Shown here piece after piece: positions 35,349 through 44,169 of a DNA stretch of 64,000 nucleotides (its first letter is position 1; the number at the start of each line of letters is the position of its first letter). A model generated the notes under the pieces. That model had not been told where the DNA came from and ran no database searches. It saw only the letters and a list, made by a program, of their open reading frames with translations. The position numbers and the translations under genes are program-made. Source of the DNA: Armatimonadota bacterium (GTDB taxonomy: Bacteria > Armatimonadota > Zipacnadia > Zipacnadales > JABUFB01); contig JABUFB010000010.1 in the NCBI GenBank assembly GCA_013314775.1, positions 1 to 64,000 on the forward strand, given 5' to 3'.

Positions 35349-35692
35349 GAAGCACGGGGCAGGCCCCGGAGAGCCTGCCCCATCGAGACGCTGTGACGAG
35401 TTCCGGTCTTGTTCAGCACCAATGTCCCTCGTGCAAGTCATACCCCCGTCGCGGAAAAGGAGACGGTGTCGTTCAGCCTGATGAACGTTTTGGTGGCGGT
35501 TCCGGCGCAGTTCACGAGTCTAACCGCGGGGTTCGCTAGATTGCTGATGCCGCCGTTGGTTCGAAACAGCCCCCGGCGCTGCATGCAGGGAAAAGACGGG
35601 AGGACGAGGAATTGGGCGCTTTGTACCCTCAGCGCGTGGACGCGGAGCGTCGGGGTTGACGGCCGGGACCGGTCACCCACGGAGGCACGGTA
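35349..35692. other. Intergenic region with a terminator-like hairpin
   Basis: The sulfatase is followed by a strong hairpin (35357-35365 GGGGCAGGC paired with 35374-35382 GCCTGCCCC, 8-nt loop) with no T-run. The rest is anonymous except for a short protein-like frame on the minus strand, 35438-35584, listed separately. The last bases hold the GGAGG that sets the TTG start of the next gene. Confidence 0.5.
35438..35584 (-). pseudogene. Possible gene fragment of unknown origin
   Basis: A 48-codon minus-strand frame (ATG 35584) whose last 35 residues have protein-like composition (SNLANPAVRLVNCAGTATK, FIRLNDTVSFSATGV) and GC-rich third positions, unlike the other frames. There is no ribosome site and no recognised family. 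It may be a remnant of a larger protein or a chance frame. Confidence 0.2.
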
Positions 35693-37276
35693 TTGCAGAC
35701 GGACCACAGACCCGAGGAATGCAGGGCAAAGCAGCTCTCTCCGTTGTTGACCGGGTTGCTGGTCGCAGGCGTCGTCATCGCCCTCGCAGTGGCTGTTGAT
35801 CGTCTCCTCACGGCCGGCACCTACTACGATGAGGGCGGGTACCTGTACGAGGGTTGGCTGGCTTGCGCGAAGGGCATTGCGCCCTATCGGGATTTCTGGG
35901 CGAAAGTGCCCCCGCTGGCGTATTACTGGTACGGCTGGGTGCAGGCGCTGTTTGGGCCCGGGCTGGTTGAGGGCCGCTGGCAGTCCTTGATCTCCTCCAC
36001 AATCGCCGTGGGCCTGGGAGCGGTAGCGGCCCGCAGGCTCGGCGGCGCGGCGGCGGCGGTTCTTCTCATCTGGCTGGTTGCGGGTAGTGACCGCGGGCTC
36101 ACCCGCCACGTCATGGCCACCGCCCACGCGCCGGTGGCATTCTTTGCGATGGTCATGGTCTGGGGACTCGTGACCGACAGTCGCGCCGGGCGCTGGATTG
36201 CGGCCATTGCGGCGGCAGGCGTGACGCTGGTTCGCCAAGACCTGGCCATATTCGCGGTGCTCGGGATGGCCTACGCTGCATGGACTGGACGCACGGCGGC
36301 CCAGCGGTGGCTACCGGCGGTCCTGTGTGTCGGCGTGTTCGCGCTGGTGATTCTCCCCTTCGCCATCATGGCGCCGGGCCCGGTACTCAGTTCACTCAGC
36401 ATGGGGATGCTGGGGACCGCCAAAGAAGCCGGTCCGGCACCCTATGTAGACGGCGACATCTGGACAGTTCCCGCGGTCATGTCTTATGTGCGGATGATGG
36501 GTCGGGAATACCTGGCGCTTGCGATCTGGCCGCTGATCCTCGCGGCGTGGTACGTGATTGCCGGCCGCGCCCGGAAAGTCCCGTCGCGGACATTCGCACC
36601 ATATTTGATGCTGTTGGGGATCGTCCTGATCAATCCCCTGGGCCATGGCCTTGTGGCTTTCCGCAACAGCGGCCCCCTGTTCTACCTGCAGGACATCTAT
36701 GTCTGGACGCCCCTGCTCGTGCTTGGGGCCGCGAGTTTCGGGCTCCTGTACTCCTGGACGCGCTCACCAGCGGGGAGAACCGCGCTCGCAATGCTGGCAG
36801 TCGCGATGGTGCTGGTCCAGTTTGCCCTCACTGCCAGTCTGCGCCTGAATCGTCCGGCCGAGACCGCCCTGCAACTGGCCCACAGAGGCGGAGAGGTCAT
36901 CGCCGCACATGTGCCCCCGGAAGCTATGGTCTTCACCACCGATGACCCCCACATGTTCCTGGAGGCCGGTCGCGTTATGTTCCCGCCGCTGGCCCATGGG
37001 CTCTTTGCCTTCCGCGATACCGAAGACACGGCGCGCGTCGACCCGCGCTTCTTCTACAACATGGAAATCATGCGTCGGTGGTTGCGCGATGAGGCAGATT
37101 ACGTGGTCTATACCAGCAACTCTGTGAACTGGATGCTGAACTCGGGCAGGTACGACCGCGGCGCGGAGATCTGGCGGGCAATCCAGGAGGAACTGGACGC
37201 CGGGTACCGTCTGGAGACCACCGCGGAGGGCACTCTGGGCGGCAAGCTGTTCATCTACCGCCGTGCACCCGACTGA
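35693..37276 (+). CDS. Polytopic membrane glycosyltransferase, GT39/ArnT-like (GT-C fold)
   Basis: 527 residues from TTG 35693, where GGAGG sits 7 nt upstream. About ten membrane helices are visible, from LLTGLLVAGVVIALAVAV to LAMLAVAMVLVQFAL. The first periplasmic loop has YYDEGGYLYEGWLACAKG and PYRDFWAKVPPLAYYWYG; an Asp-Glu pair in this loop is the hallmark of GT-C transferases using lipid-linked sugars. A hydrophilic C-terminal domain follows (residues about 400-527). Acceptor unknown; protein O-glycosylation or surface-glycan modification is likely. Its 3' end overlaps the convergent GT4 gene by 22 nt. Confidence 0.75.
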   Translation: MQTDHRPEECRAKQLSPLLTGLLVAGVVIALAVAVDRLLTAGTYYDEGGYLYEGWLACAKGIAPYRDFWAKVPPLAYYWYGWVQALFGPGLVEGRWQSLISSTIAVGLGAVAARRLGGAAAAVLLIWLVAGSDRGLTRHVMATAHAPVAFFAMVMVWGLVTDSRAGRWIAAIAAAGVTLVRQDLAIFAVLGMAYAAWTGRTAAQRWLPAVLCVGVFALVILPFAIMAPGPVLSSLSMGMLGTAKEAGPAPYVDGDIWTVPAVMSYVRMMGREYLALAIWPLILAAWYVIAGRARKVPSRTFAPYLMLLGIVLINPLGHGLVAFRNSGPLFYLQDIYVWTPLLVLGAASFGLLYSWTRSPAGRTALAMLAVAMVLVQFALTASLRLNRPAETALQLAHRGGEVIAAHVPPEAMVFTTDDPHMFLEAGRVMFPPLAHGLFAFRDTEDTARVDPRFFYNMEIMRRWLRDEADYVVYTSNSVNWMLNSGRYDRGAEIWRAIQEELDAGYRLETTAEGTLGGKLFIYRRAPD

Positions 37277-38502
37277 GCGGCGGCACTGCGGACGCGGTTG
37301 TAGATGGCTTCATACTTTCGCGCCACCTGCTGCCACGTGAACTGCTCCTCGATGCGCTGTCTCCCCGCGCGGCCCATCTCGTAACGGCGATCCTCATCTG
37401 CTGCGAAGAAGCGCAGGGCATCACAGATTCCGTCCACATCTGCCGGCTCCACGAGAATCCCGTCGATCCCGTCACGCACGACCGAAGGGATTCCGCCCTC
37501 ATTCGCACCAAGGATGGGCAGTCCGCAGGCCATGGCCTCGGCGAACACGATGCCGAAAGACTCGGCCATCGAGGGCAGGGCGAACAGGTCGTACCGGGCG
37601 TAGATCGCGGGAAGTTCCTGGTGCTTCACGTGGCCGATGAAATGCACGCGGTCCCCAAGCTCAAGCTGCTGTGCCAGGGCGTGCAGATTCTCCTCGTAAG
37701 AGCCGCTGCCGATGATGTCCAGACGCGCGACTTCGGGCGTCCGGGCAACCGCCTCCAGCAGGTGCTGGACGCCTTTGCGCTTGATAAGGCGGCTCACGCA
37801 GACCACCCGCAGGCCGTCTTCGGCGCGGGTTGGCGGTCTGCCCGGCGGACTGAACACGCTGATATCGACTGCGTTCCCGATGATGTCCATGGGCATATCG
37901 AGGAAGCGGACGGCAAGCTCCTTCAGCGCCGGGCTGTTGGTCACGACCGCGCCCGCCTGCTGCCAAACCCTTCGGGTGATGGGGGCGCAGAGGCGGTGCA
38001 GCAGTTGCCCGTCGCGTCCCGGATCATACCCGGGGACATCCGATCCGCGCAACGAGACCACGTAGGGAATGCGGGCACGCTTCCACAGGTCCAGGGAGAG
38101 TACTCCGGTGGGCAGGCTGAAGAATGAGTGCGTGAGGTCGTACTGACGCTCGGATGCCAGTCGTCTCACCACGGGCAGGGCCCGGCAGATGTACTGCGCC
38201 GCAGCCTTCAGCCCGCAAGAGTGGATGCCCTTGCGAGTGGTGGGCACCGAGAAGACTTCGACACCGTCGGGCCGTTCAGGCAGAATGTCGCCCCAGTGGG
38301 CCGTGACCACGTCCACCGTCCAGCCCATGCTTACCAGCTCGCGGGTGATGTAGTAGGTGGCGTGTCCTGCGCCCCCGCCGAGAGGCGGGAACTCGTAGTT
38401 GAGCACGAGGACCCGACCCGGGCTGAATGTGCCGACCCCTGTGGATCGGCGGTCACCCGGCTCTGTCGTCTGTTTCGGGGCTGCGGTCACGATTTGTGCC
38501 AC
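37255..38502 (-). CDS. Glycosyltransferase family 4 (GT-B fold)
   Basis: 415 residues from GTG 38502, starting 16 nt inside the upstream flippase-like gene, so coupled. An N-terminal acceptor domain begins LVLNYEFPPLGGGAGHATYY. The C-terminal nucleotide-sugar domain has VVCVSRLIKRKGVQHLLEA, DIIGSGSYEENL, FIGHVKHQELPAIYARYDLF and the EX7E motif (ESFGIVFAE). It transfers sugar from a nucleotide donor to a growing glycan on the cytoplasmic side. With the flippase-like and CapK-like genes upstream it forms a three-gene surface-glycan operon. Confidence 0.9.
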   Translation of the reverse strand: MAQIVTAAPKQTTEPGDRRSTGVGTFSPGRVLVLNYEFPPLGGGAGHATYYITRELVSMGWTVDVVTAHWGDILPERPDGVEVFSVPTTRKGIHSCGLKAAAQYICRALPVVRRLASERQYDLTHSFFSLPTGVLSLDLWKRARIPYVVSLRGSDVPGYDPGRDGQLLHRLCAPITRRVWQQAGAVVTNSPALKELAVRFLDMPMDIIGNAVDISVFSPPGRPPTRAEDGLRVVCVSRLIKRKGVQHLLEAVARTPEVARLDIIGSGSYEENLHALAQQLELGDRVHFIGHVKHQELPAIYARYDLFALPSMAESFGIVFAEAMACGLPILGANEGGIPSVVRDGIDGILVEPADVDGICDALRFFAADEDRRYEMGRAGRQRIEEQFTWQQVARKYEAIYNRVRSAAAQSGARR

Positions 38503-39461
38503 CCGACGAATTGCACTGCCCCACCGAGCAGGTTGATGACAGTCCCCACCGCCCGGCGCCCCAGCGCAAACGCAAGAGCGTCGGCCTGGGACACTCCCGC
38601 CCAGCCGAGAATGACGACAAAACCGCCCTCAACGACCCCGAGCCCGCCAATGGTGGTGGGGATCGCCGCGAAGACGGTCATGATGATGTTGGTCGATACC
38701 CCGTCGCTTACCGTCACATCTGCACCGAGCGCCCGGCACCAGGCCCACATTCCCACGCCGCCGACGAGAATCCCTGTCCAGGAAATACACACCGCCGCGA
38801 TCAGGAGCATTGGCTGCTTGCGGTACAGCATGACCTGACTCGCGGCGCGCACCGCGCTCTCCCGCGCCCTGTCCAGCCACCGGGCCGGCAACGCACCCGG
38901 AACGCCGATCACCGGAGATTGGCGGGTCGCGAGCCAGGCGAAAAAAAGCAGCCCCGTCACGCCCATCGCAGTCACAGTCAGCAGTGAAGTGCGAATCGCT
39001 CCCTGTTGACCGGCGGTCAGGGGCACCAGCCCCATGGTGGCGATCGCGACGACGCCGGCCAGACGATCCACAAAAACGCAAGCGGTCAAGTCGGCCTTCC
39101 GGACCCCGTGGCGCTGTGCGGGGAGGACGACACGGGCAGCATCGAGACCCAGCGTGGAGATGGCGATCATGCCGTAGAAATAGCCGACCATCGCGACGGA
39201 AAGACTGTACAGCAGGCTCTGGCGCACCCCGATGGGCCGCAAGAGCAGGTGCCAGCGAGTGGCGAATACCACCCGGTCCAGCAACATGCAGGCCGTGCCG
39301 ATGACTACCCAGAGTGGATCAAGACGCTGTAGCGCTGCCAGCGCCTCGGCTGCCGGGAAGCGCAGCAGCACCGCCGCGAACACCAGTAGGGTGAGTGCGG
39401 CCTTGGCCGCCTTCGGCCAGTTGACCTGCGTTCGCACACGGGGAACGTCTGTCTCGTTCAA
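38487..39461 (-). CDS. Flippase-like integral membrane protein (LPG synthase TM / UPF0104 family)
   Basis: 324 residues with about eight membrane helices. Signature segments of the family are present: DPLWVVIGTACMLLDRVVFATRW, YFYGMIAISTLGLDAARVV, RLAGVVAIATMG, NIIMTVFAAIPTTIGGLGVVEGGF. Relatives sit beside glycosyltransferases and are thought to handle lipid-linked sugars or lipids. Start is TTG 39461, overlapping the upstream stop as TTGA, with GAGGAG 3-4 nt before it. Middle gene of the CapK-flippase-GT4 operon. Confidence 0.82.
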   Translation of the reverse strand: MNETDVPRVRTQVNWPKAAKAALTLLVFAAVLLRFPAAEALAALQRLDPLWVVIGTACMLLDRVVFATRWHLLLRPIGVRQSLLYSLSVAMVGYFYGMIAISTLGLDAARVVLPAQRHGVRKADLTACVFVDRLAGVVAIATMGLVPLTAGQQGAIRTSLLTVTAMGVTGLLFFAWLATRQSPVIGVPGALPARWLDRARESAVRAASQVMLYRKQPMLLIAAVCISWTGILVGGVGMWAWCRALGADVTVSDGVSTNIIMTVFAAIPTTIGGLGVVEGGFVVILGWAGVSQADALAFALGRRAVGTVINLLGGAVQFVGWHKS

Positions 39462-40825
39462 GACTCCTCTGCCCTGCTATCACCGGCCCAGATTGCGGGG
39501 GCCTGCAGTTTGGAGATCACGAACCGATGTTTGCCTGACGGCATGGGCGGTATCTCGCTTTCGAGAACTTCGAAGGTAACCCGGAACCCCGGGTCAAGCC
39601 GCCTGTGGATGCGCTCGAGCGCCTTGGCCTTGATTGCTTCCGGATCCGCCCCTGCGCAAGGCACGAAACGCACCGTAATGTCCTCGAGCGTCTCCTGTAC
39701 CACCTGGAACGCGGCAGCCCCGCCGGCAACCTGCATTACCCCGGAGAACGCCGTGCTGAATATGATCTTCCCGCCGGGAGACCGGACGAACTCGCCGGTG
39801 CGACCCGTCACTTCCTTCAGCCGCGGCCCCTGCCAGCCGCAGGCGCAGGGCCCATCGGCCCACGACGCAATGTCGCCCACTCGGTAACGAATGAAGGGCA
39901 TGGCATAGTTGTTCAGCCCGGTCAGCAGCACATCCCCGGGCTGGCCGGGAGGGCATGGCTCGCCCTTCTCATCCACGATCTCCACGATGCACGCCAGCGG
40001 AGAGACGTGTAGCCCGTCCTTCTCGCGGCATTCGTGGGCGACCATCCCCACCTCATGGCACCCGTAACGGTTGAACACCGGGCAACCGAGCACATTTTCG
40101 CACAACTCGCGCTCTTCGGGCATGAGCGGCTCGCCGGTGACCTGTGCTCCGCGCGGATTGGGCCGCGCCAGCCCGGTCTCACGCAGGAACTGGGAGTATA
40201 GCGTGAGTGACCGGGGGAAAGCGAACAACAGCGTCGGGTCATGCTTCAGCAAACGCTCGTGTCCCGAGAACAGCTCTTCGCGGGTGATTCCGTGGAAGTC
40301 CAGGAGGATTGCGTTCCGCAGGAGGCGGTCCCGCACCCGCGCTTTGCGGTTGTCGGAGACCTCGGTGGAGAGCCTTGACCCGGTGAGGACCGCTACCGGC
40401 TCGCCGATCCGATACCCGCAGAGCTCATAGTGCCACGACTTGATGCCCCAATTGGTGCGCACATGGTTCGAGTCGATATACATGATGACCGGCTGGCCGG
40501 TCGAGCCGGCGGTTGTCTCACGCTTCACGGGCAGAAACGGCGGCTGCGAGGAGCGCATCTCTTCCAGGTTCGCCTGGACGTCTTCCCGGGACATCAACGG
40601 CAGGCGGCGCAGGTCTTCGTAATGCTGGAACATCTCCGGCGTGAGCTGCTCCCGCTCCGCGATGGCCCTGTGCCACGGTGCGAACTCGAAGACATGAGCA
40701 AGGACGGAGCGCAGGCGCGCCATCGATATGGCCTCGAGTTCCGCGGCGGACAGCGTGCAGCACCGGTTGAGTTCAGCGATGACCCGATGCGTGCCGGTCA
40801 GCTGGTAGGAGACAGCCGTGGCCAT
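39458..40825 (-). CDS. Adenylate-forming enzyme, CapK/PaaK-like
   Basis: 455 residues if started at ATG 40825; the frame is open to 40990 but that extension has no family-like sequence, so the start is uncertain. Motifs: TTAGSTGQPVIMY (P-loop-like AMP motif), FNRYGCHEVGMVAHEC, and FIRYRVGDIA, as in phenylacetate-CoA ligases and CapK proteins. CapK-type members are linked to capsule synthesis, probably activating an acyl or aryl acid for transfer. Here it leads a coupled operon with a flippase-like protein and a GT4 transferase. It diverges from the DUF1549 gene. Confidence 0.82.
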   Translation of the reverse strand: MATAVSYQLTGTHRVIAELNRCCTLSAAELEAISMARLRSVLAHVFEFAPWHRAIAEREQLTPEMFQHYEDLRRLPLMSREDVQANLEEMRSSQPPFLPVKRETTAGSTGQPVIMYIDSNHVRTNWGIKSWHYELCGYRIGEPVAVLTGSRLSTEVSDNRKARVRDRLLRNAILLDFHGITREELFSGHERLLKHDPTLLFAFPRSLTLYSQFLRETGLARPNPRGAQVTGEPLMPEERELCENVLGCPVFNRYGCHEVGMVAHECREKDGLHVSPLACIVEIVDEKGEPCPPGQPGDVLLTGLNNYAMPFIRYRVGDIASWADGPCACGWQGPRLKEVTGRTGEFVRSPGGKIIFSTAFSGVMQVAGGAAAFQVVQETLEDITVRFVPCAGADPEAIKAKALERIHRRLDPGFRVTFEVLESEIPPMPSGKHRFVISKLQAPAIWAGDSRAEES

Positions 40826-41188
40826 GCGCAGGCCATACTGGTGCACTCGGCCTGGCAGGGGCCACCTACGCCTGGGTTCCTGATGGCCTGACAAATCTGG
40901 CACAGAACTGGCCTCCCGACCGCTAAGTGGGGAAGGGGCGTCCAGGGCGAAGTGCGAAGGCATCTGCTCCCCGGGCCCTACACTCCTCACGCCTGGCGCT
41001 ATTCCTTCCCCTCAAGCCGCGGACCTCCTCAGACCTTCACCTTTTCGGGCAGACGCTCAGCCTCTCCGCCCGGGCGAAACCGAATGCCTGCGTCAAGCGA
41101 TTGCGGATTGCTGAACATCGACGGGTATGCTTTCGTCCGTAACGCATCGAAGTCCCGGGTGGGGGCAGGGCCGCACATCACAACGGGG
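40826..41188. other. Divergent intergenic region before the DUF1549 operon
   Basis: About 360 bases if both chosen starts are right; part may encode the N-terminus of the CapK-like protein if its start is at 40990. No clear promoter pair, hairpin or small gene is seen. Confidence 0.35.
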
Positions 41189-42769
41189 ATGCACGCGCAA
41201 ATGATGAGGACCACATTCCTGCCATTTGCTGTGACGCTCTGTTTCCTGTCTTCCCAGGCAATCGACGCCCAGGTCACATACCCTTTCGAACGCAGCGACT
41301 GGCCAATTCCGATGACAGAGCTGGACGAACTGGTCCTGGGTGCCCTCCGCGAGCGGGGCATTGAGCCGGCTAACCCCTGCTCGGACGCCGTCTTTATTCG
41401 CCGCGTCTACCTGGACGTGATCGGCACCCTCCCCGACGCCCAGGAGGTCCGGGTGTTTCTCGGCGACGGATCGGCCGATAAGCGCCGGCGTCTGATAGAG
41501 TCCCTCTTCACCCGCAATGAGTTCGCCGACTACCGTGCGCTGAAGTGGTGTGACATTTTGCGCGTGAAGGCCGAGTTCCCCATCAACTTGTGGCCCAACG
41601 CAGTTCAGGCTTACCACCGGTGGATACACGACGCAGTTCGCACCAACATGCCCTACGACCAGTTCGCCCGGGAGCTTCTGACATCCAGCGGCAGCAACTT
41701 CCGGGTGCCGCAGGTCAACTTCTACCGGGCAATCCAGGGGCGCGACCCGGAAGCAATCGCCCAGGCCGTCGCGCTGACGTTCATGGGCACTCGGCTGAAC
41801 ACATGGCCCGAGGCCGACCGCGCCAATATGCAGGCCTTCTTCTCCAGAATCGCTTACAAGAAAACCGCGGAGTGGAAAGAGGAGATCATCCAGCCTGACC
41901 CGGAGAAGACCGGCGCCTTCAACGCCACGCTCCCGGACGGCACGCGGGTCACCATCGCCGAAGGTCAAGATCCGCGCGTGGTGTTCGCCGACTGGCTCCT
42001 TGCGCCGGATAATGAATGGTTCGCGCGAGCGGTGGTGAACCGCGTCTGGTCGTGGTTCATGGGGCGCGGCATCATCCACGAACCAGACGACATCCGCCCG
42101 GACAACCCCGCGGTCAACCCACAGCTTCTGGCATACCTGGAGAAAGAGTTGGCCGCATCAGGGTACGACCTGCGCCATCTGTACCGAATCATCCTCAATT
42201 CGCGCACTTACCAGCAATCCTGCATCAGCCGCAGCGATGACCCGGACGCGGAGAATCTGTTCGCGTGCTATCCGGTGCGGCGGCTTGATGCGGAGGTGCT
42301 GGTTGACGCCCTCTGCAAACTGGGTGGAGACCGCGAAAGCTACTCCAGCCCGATCCCCGAACCTTTCACGTACATCCCGGAGGAGCAGCGGACCATCGCC
42401 CTGGCCGACGGCAGCATCACCAGCCAGTTTCTGGAGATGTTCGGGCGGCCCGCGCGAGACACCGGGCTGGAATCCGAGCGCAACAACGAGCCGTCCGACG
42501 CCCAGCGCCTACACCTGCTCAACTCTACCGACATCCACCAGAAGGTGACCCGCAGTCCGGTGCTGACGGCGATCCTCATGCAGTCGCGGTGGAACAGGTC
42601 GGCAGTTGTTGACGGCATCTACCTGGCGGTCCTGTCGCGCCATCCGACGCCGACCGAAATGTCCGCGGCGAGTCGGAGGTTTGAGGCACAGGGAATCAAC
42701 ATGCGGCAAGCCGCAGAGGACATCTTCTGGGCGCTCATCAACACCACGGAGTTCCTCTACCGACACTGA
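41189..42769 (+). CDS. DUF1549/DUF1553 domain protein (planctomycete-type PSD1 family)
   Basis: 526 residues from ATG 41189 (ATG 41201 is the alternative), with a signal peptide (MRTTFLPFAVTLCFLSSQAIDA). DUF1549: LDELVLGALRERGIEPANPCSDAVFIRRVYLDVIGTLP. DUF1553: VNRVWSWFMGRGIIHEPDD, YRIILNSRTYQQS, VRRLDAEVLVDALCKL and the terminal INTTEFLYRH. Many relatives carry an N-terminal cytochrome-c (PSCyt1) domain; this one has no CxxCH motif and is correspondingly short. The family is always followed by a DUF1501 partner, as here, and is probably involved in binding or modifying extracellular polymers, though its biochemistry is unknown. Confidence 0.88.
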   Translation: MHAQMMRTTFLPFAVTLCFLSSQAIDAQVTYPFERSDWPIPMTELDELVLGALRERGIEPANPCSDAVFIRRVYLDVIGTLPDAQEVRVFLGDGSADKRRRLIESLFTRNEFADYRALKWCDILRVKAEFPINLWPNAVQAYHRWIHDAVRTNMPYDQFARELLTSSGSNFRVPQVNFYRAIQGRDPEAIAQAVALTFMGTRLNTWPEADRANMQAFFSRIAYKKTAEWKEEIIQPDPEKTGAFNATLPDGTRVTIAEGQDPRVVFADWLLAPDNEWFARAVVNRVWSWFMGRGIIHEPDDIRPDNPAVNPQLLAYLEKELAASGYDLRHLYRIILNSRTYQQSCISRSDDPDAENLFACYPVRRLDAEVLVDALCKLGGDRESYSSPIPEPFTYIPEEQRTIALADGSITSQFLEMFGRPARDTGLESERNNEPSDAQRLHLLNSTDIHQKVTRSPVLTAILMQSRWNRSAVVDGIYLAVLSRHPTPTEMSAASRRFEAQGINMRQAAEDIFWALINTTEFLYRH

Positions 42770-42830
42770 TGGCCGGTTCCCGGGTCGGCCGCGAGGCAGC
42801 CGGCACGAGACAGAACGCGGGAGAGCCAAC

Positions 42831-44153
42831 ATGACCAGGAACCTTTCTAAAGGCGCGATCAGCCGGCGGGAGATGCTCAAACTCGGAGCACTGGGAGCGG
42901 CCGGCCTTGCTCTGGGCGGGCCGCGGAGGGCCTGGGCGCAAGACGGGGCAACTCCAGCGAAGGCCAAGTCGATCATCCAGATCTGGATGTGGGGCGGTCC
43001 GTCGCACCTGGATACATTCGACCCCAAGCCTTCCGCGGGTTATGAGTACTGCGGTTCTCTCGCGAAGGCGATCCCCACAAACGTGGATGGGATCCAGATC
43101 GGGGAGTCCCTGCCGCTGCTTGCCCAGCAGGCGGACAAGTACGCCATCATCCGCAGCATGACCCACGGAATAAACGCCCACGAGACCGCCTCGTATGTCA
43201 TGCAGACGGGCCGCGAGCCCGGTGGTGGGCTGGTCTTCCCCTGCTTGGGAGCGGTGGTCTCGCTCATGAAGGGCTACGACCACGGCTACAAGGGGCTGAT
43301 CCCGCCGTACATTGTGCTCACCGAACCTCAGGGCCGATTCTCTGAGGCGGGCTTTCTCGGGCCAATCTACAAGCCCTTTGCCACCGGGGGAGACCCCAAC
43401 CAGAAGCGTTTCGAGGTGGCCGGTGTTATTGCGGCCGGCGTCAGTGACGAACGGCAGAAGGACCGACGCGAGCTGCTGCATACCCTCGACACTCTCGGTA
43501 AGGCGATGCCCGCCGATCCGCGTTTCGCCAAGCTCCAACAGTGCGAGGAGAAGGCCTATGACCTGATTCTCGGTGACGCCGGGAAGGTCTTCGACCTGTC
43601 CACCGAGACTGACGAATTGCGCGACCGCTACGGTCGGAATACCTTCGGGCAGTCGTGTCTCGCCGCGCGCCGGTTGGTGGAGCTCGGGGTGCCCTACGTG
43701 ACAATCAACTACAAGGGCTGGGACACCCACAAGCAGCATTTCGAGATCATGCGCCGGAAGCTCCCGGAGATGGATCGGGGAATGGCCACGCTCCTGCAGG
43801 ACCTTGCAGACCGGGGCCTGCTGGACAGCACCATCGTGTGGTGGGGGGGCGAATTTGGCCGCACCCCGAGGGTGCAGTGGGAAGCACCCTGGAACGGAGG
43901 CCGAGGACACTACGGCGCCTGCTTCAGCGTTGTGGTTGCGGGCGGAGGGTTCAAAGGGGGGCAGGTTGTTGGCGCTTCGGATGCCACCGGCGAGCACGTC
44001 GCCGAGCGTCCTGTCTACCCGCAGGACCTCCTGGGCAGCATATATCAGCTTATGGGGATCGACCCGGACGGACCGCTGCCGAACCCACGCGGACTGGCCC
44101 TGCCCTTGACCCTCCCTTCGAAGGGCAAGGGACGGCTGACTGAGATCATGTGA
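42831..44153 (+). CDS. DUF1501 protein with Tat signal
   Basis: 440 residues, start ATG 42831. A twin-arginine signal is explicit: SRREMLKLGALGAAGLALGG. The body resembles the alkaline-phosphatase/sulfatase-like DUF1501 family: IQIWMWGGPSHLDTFDPKP near the start, IIRSMTHGINAHET, WDTHKQHFEIM, TIVWWGGEFGRTPRV and GRGHYGACFSVVVAGGG with candidate metal ligands. Tat export suggests the protein folds with a metal cofactor before secretion. It lies 61 nt downstream of its usual DUF1549/DUF1553 partner and 16 nt before the PPC protein. Confidence 0.9.
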   Translation: MTRNLSKGAISRREMLKLGALGAAGLALGGPRRAWAQDGATPAKAKSIIQIWMWGGPSHLDTFDPKPSAGYEYCGSLAKAIPTNVDGIQIGESLPLLAQQADKYAIIRSMTHGINAHETASYVMQTGREPGGGLVFPCLGAVVSLMKGYDHGYKGLIPPYIVLTEPQGRFSEAGFLGPIYKPFATGGDPNQKRFEVAGVIAAGVSDERQKDRRELLHTLDTLGKAMPADPRFAKLQQCEEKAYDLILGDAGKVFDLSTETDELRDRYGRNTFGQSCLAARRLVELGVPYVTINYKGWDTHKQHFEIMRRKLPEMDRGMATLLQDLADRGLLDSTIVWWGGEFGRTPRVQWEAPWNGGRGHYGACFSVVVAGGGFKGGQVVGASDATGEHVAERPVYPQDLLGSIYQLMGIDPDGPLPNPRGLALPLTLPSKGKGRLTEIM

Positions 44154-44169
44154 CGATGGGGGCAGTACA

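Noticed and set aside
35357-35382. Intrinsic terminator after the sulfatase
   Set aside because: The stem is strong but no T-rich tail follows; kept only as a terminator-like hairpin within the intergenic entry.
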